Of a DNA stretch of 64,000 nt, positions 63,875-64,000 are shown one piece after another. Position 1 is the first letter of the stretch; the number at the start of each line of letters is the position of its first letter. Made by a program: the position numbers and the translations under genes. The stretch is from Methylobacterium sp. J-068. GTDB taxonomy: Bacteria; Pseudomonadota; Alphaproteobacteria; Rhizobiales; Beijerinckiaceae. The notes below the pieces were generated by a model. It searched no databases, was not told the origin of the DNA, and saw nothing but the letters and a program-made list of their open reading frames with translations. The stretch lies in the NCBI RefSeq assembly GCF_022829445.1, contig NZ_JAKSXY010000046.1, positions 36,816-100,815 of the forward strand. The letters run 5' to 3'.

Positions 63875-64000
63875 TCATCGCTTGAGCCAGTGGAGGGCGG
63901 CGGCGAGGTAGAGGACGCCCATGAAGCTGATGGCGGTCTTCTCGTAGCGGGTGGCGATGGCGCGCCATTCCTTGAGCCTGGCCCAGAGGCGCTCGACCTG
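63875..64000 (-). mobile_element. IS5-family transposase, C-terminal end (cut by window edge)
   Basis: The last 41 residues of a transposase are visible on the minus strand: QVERLWARLKEWRAIATRYE, then KTAISFMGVLYLAAALHWLK and a final R before the stop. This C-terminus is typical of IS5-group (IS1031/IS427-like) DDE transposases common in Methylobacterium. The remainder lies outside the window. The IS end is probably near 63840-63870, but the terminal repeat cannot be assigned with only one side visible. Confidence 0.88.

Overview
The window is high-GC, densely coded DNA from an alphaproteobacterium, most likely Methylobacterium or a close relative. The evidence is the strong GC codon bias, a DUF6894-type small protein, a MEKHLA protein, a BLUF/PAS/GGDEF/EAL protein, BrnT toxin and dimethylsulfone (sfn) genes. 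No rRNA, tRNA or CRISPR array was seen. Most of the window looks like chromosomal backbone. Three patches have visibly lower GC and look acquired: about 19.2-21.1 kb, 47.7-51.3 kb and 61.8-63.9 kb. The last ends at an IS5-type transposase cut by the window edge.

Layout. 0-0.8 kb: 3' end of a hybrid histidine kinase. 0.8-7.0 kb: a minus-strand set dctA-allE-allA-glcB with a divergent LysR gene, which together make and use glyoxylate from ureides. 7.1-14.1 kb: single transporters, regulators and small enzymes (two MFS, LysE, LysR, AraC, VOC, SRPBCC). 14.2-19.0 kb: a phosphate-related group (CYTH, NUDIX, PhoD, Pit and a 70-aa protein). 19.6-21.1 kb: a two-domain TylF-type methyltransferase. 21.4-25.1 kb: putA. 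25.7-31.5 kb: a DUF6894 protein, then an RND efflux operon with its TetR gene and a twin-palindrome promoter. 31.7-38.2 kb: GH15 glucosidase, sodium:solute symporter with a small partner, ArsR-SRPBCC pair, SDR, and a BrnT/HTH toxin-antitoxin pair. 38.2-41.2 kb: a GMC oxidoreductase translationally coupled to an alpha/beta-hydrolase fused to a gluconate-2-dehydrogenase-subunit-3-like domain.

42.0-47.6 kb: a BLUF-PAS(x5)-GGDEF-EAL protein whose BLUF photoactive tyrosine is a phenylalanine, then ilvE and a frameshifted leuC remnant. 47.8-51.2 kb: an accessory patch with an alginate-lyase-family enzyme and hypothetical genes. 51.4-58.4 kb: an NHL beta-propeller protein, MEKHLA protein, two MltB-type transglycosylases with two tiny membrane proteins between them, sdaA, and a degenerate receiver. 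59.1-61.5 kb: sfnG-sfnB for sulfur from dimethylsulfone. 61.8-63.7 kb: a methyltransferase-GT61 pair probably acting on surface polysaccharide.

I do not see a clearly new multi-gene defence or mobile system. The observations most worth following are the Y-to-F BLUF protein with its repeat linker, the hydrolase/G2DH3 fusion coupled to a GMC enzyme, the two-domain methyltransferase, and several clean operator palindromes at TetR, ArsR, BrnT and sfnG.
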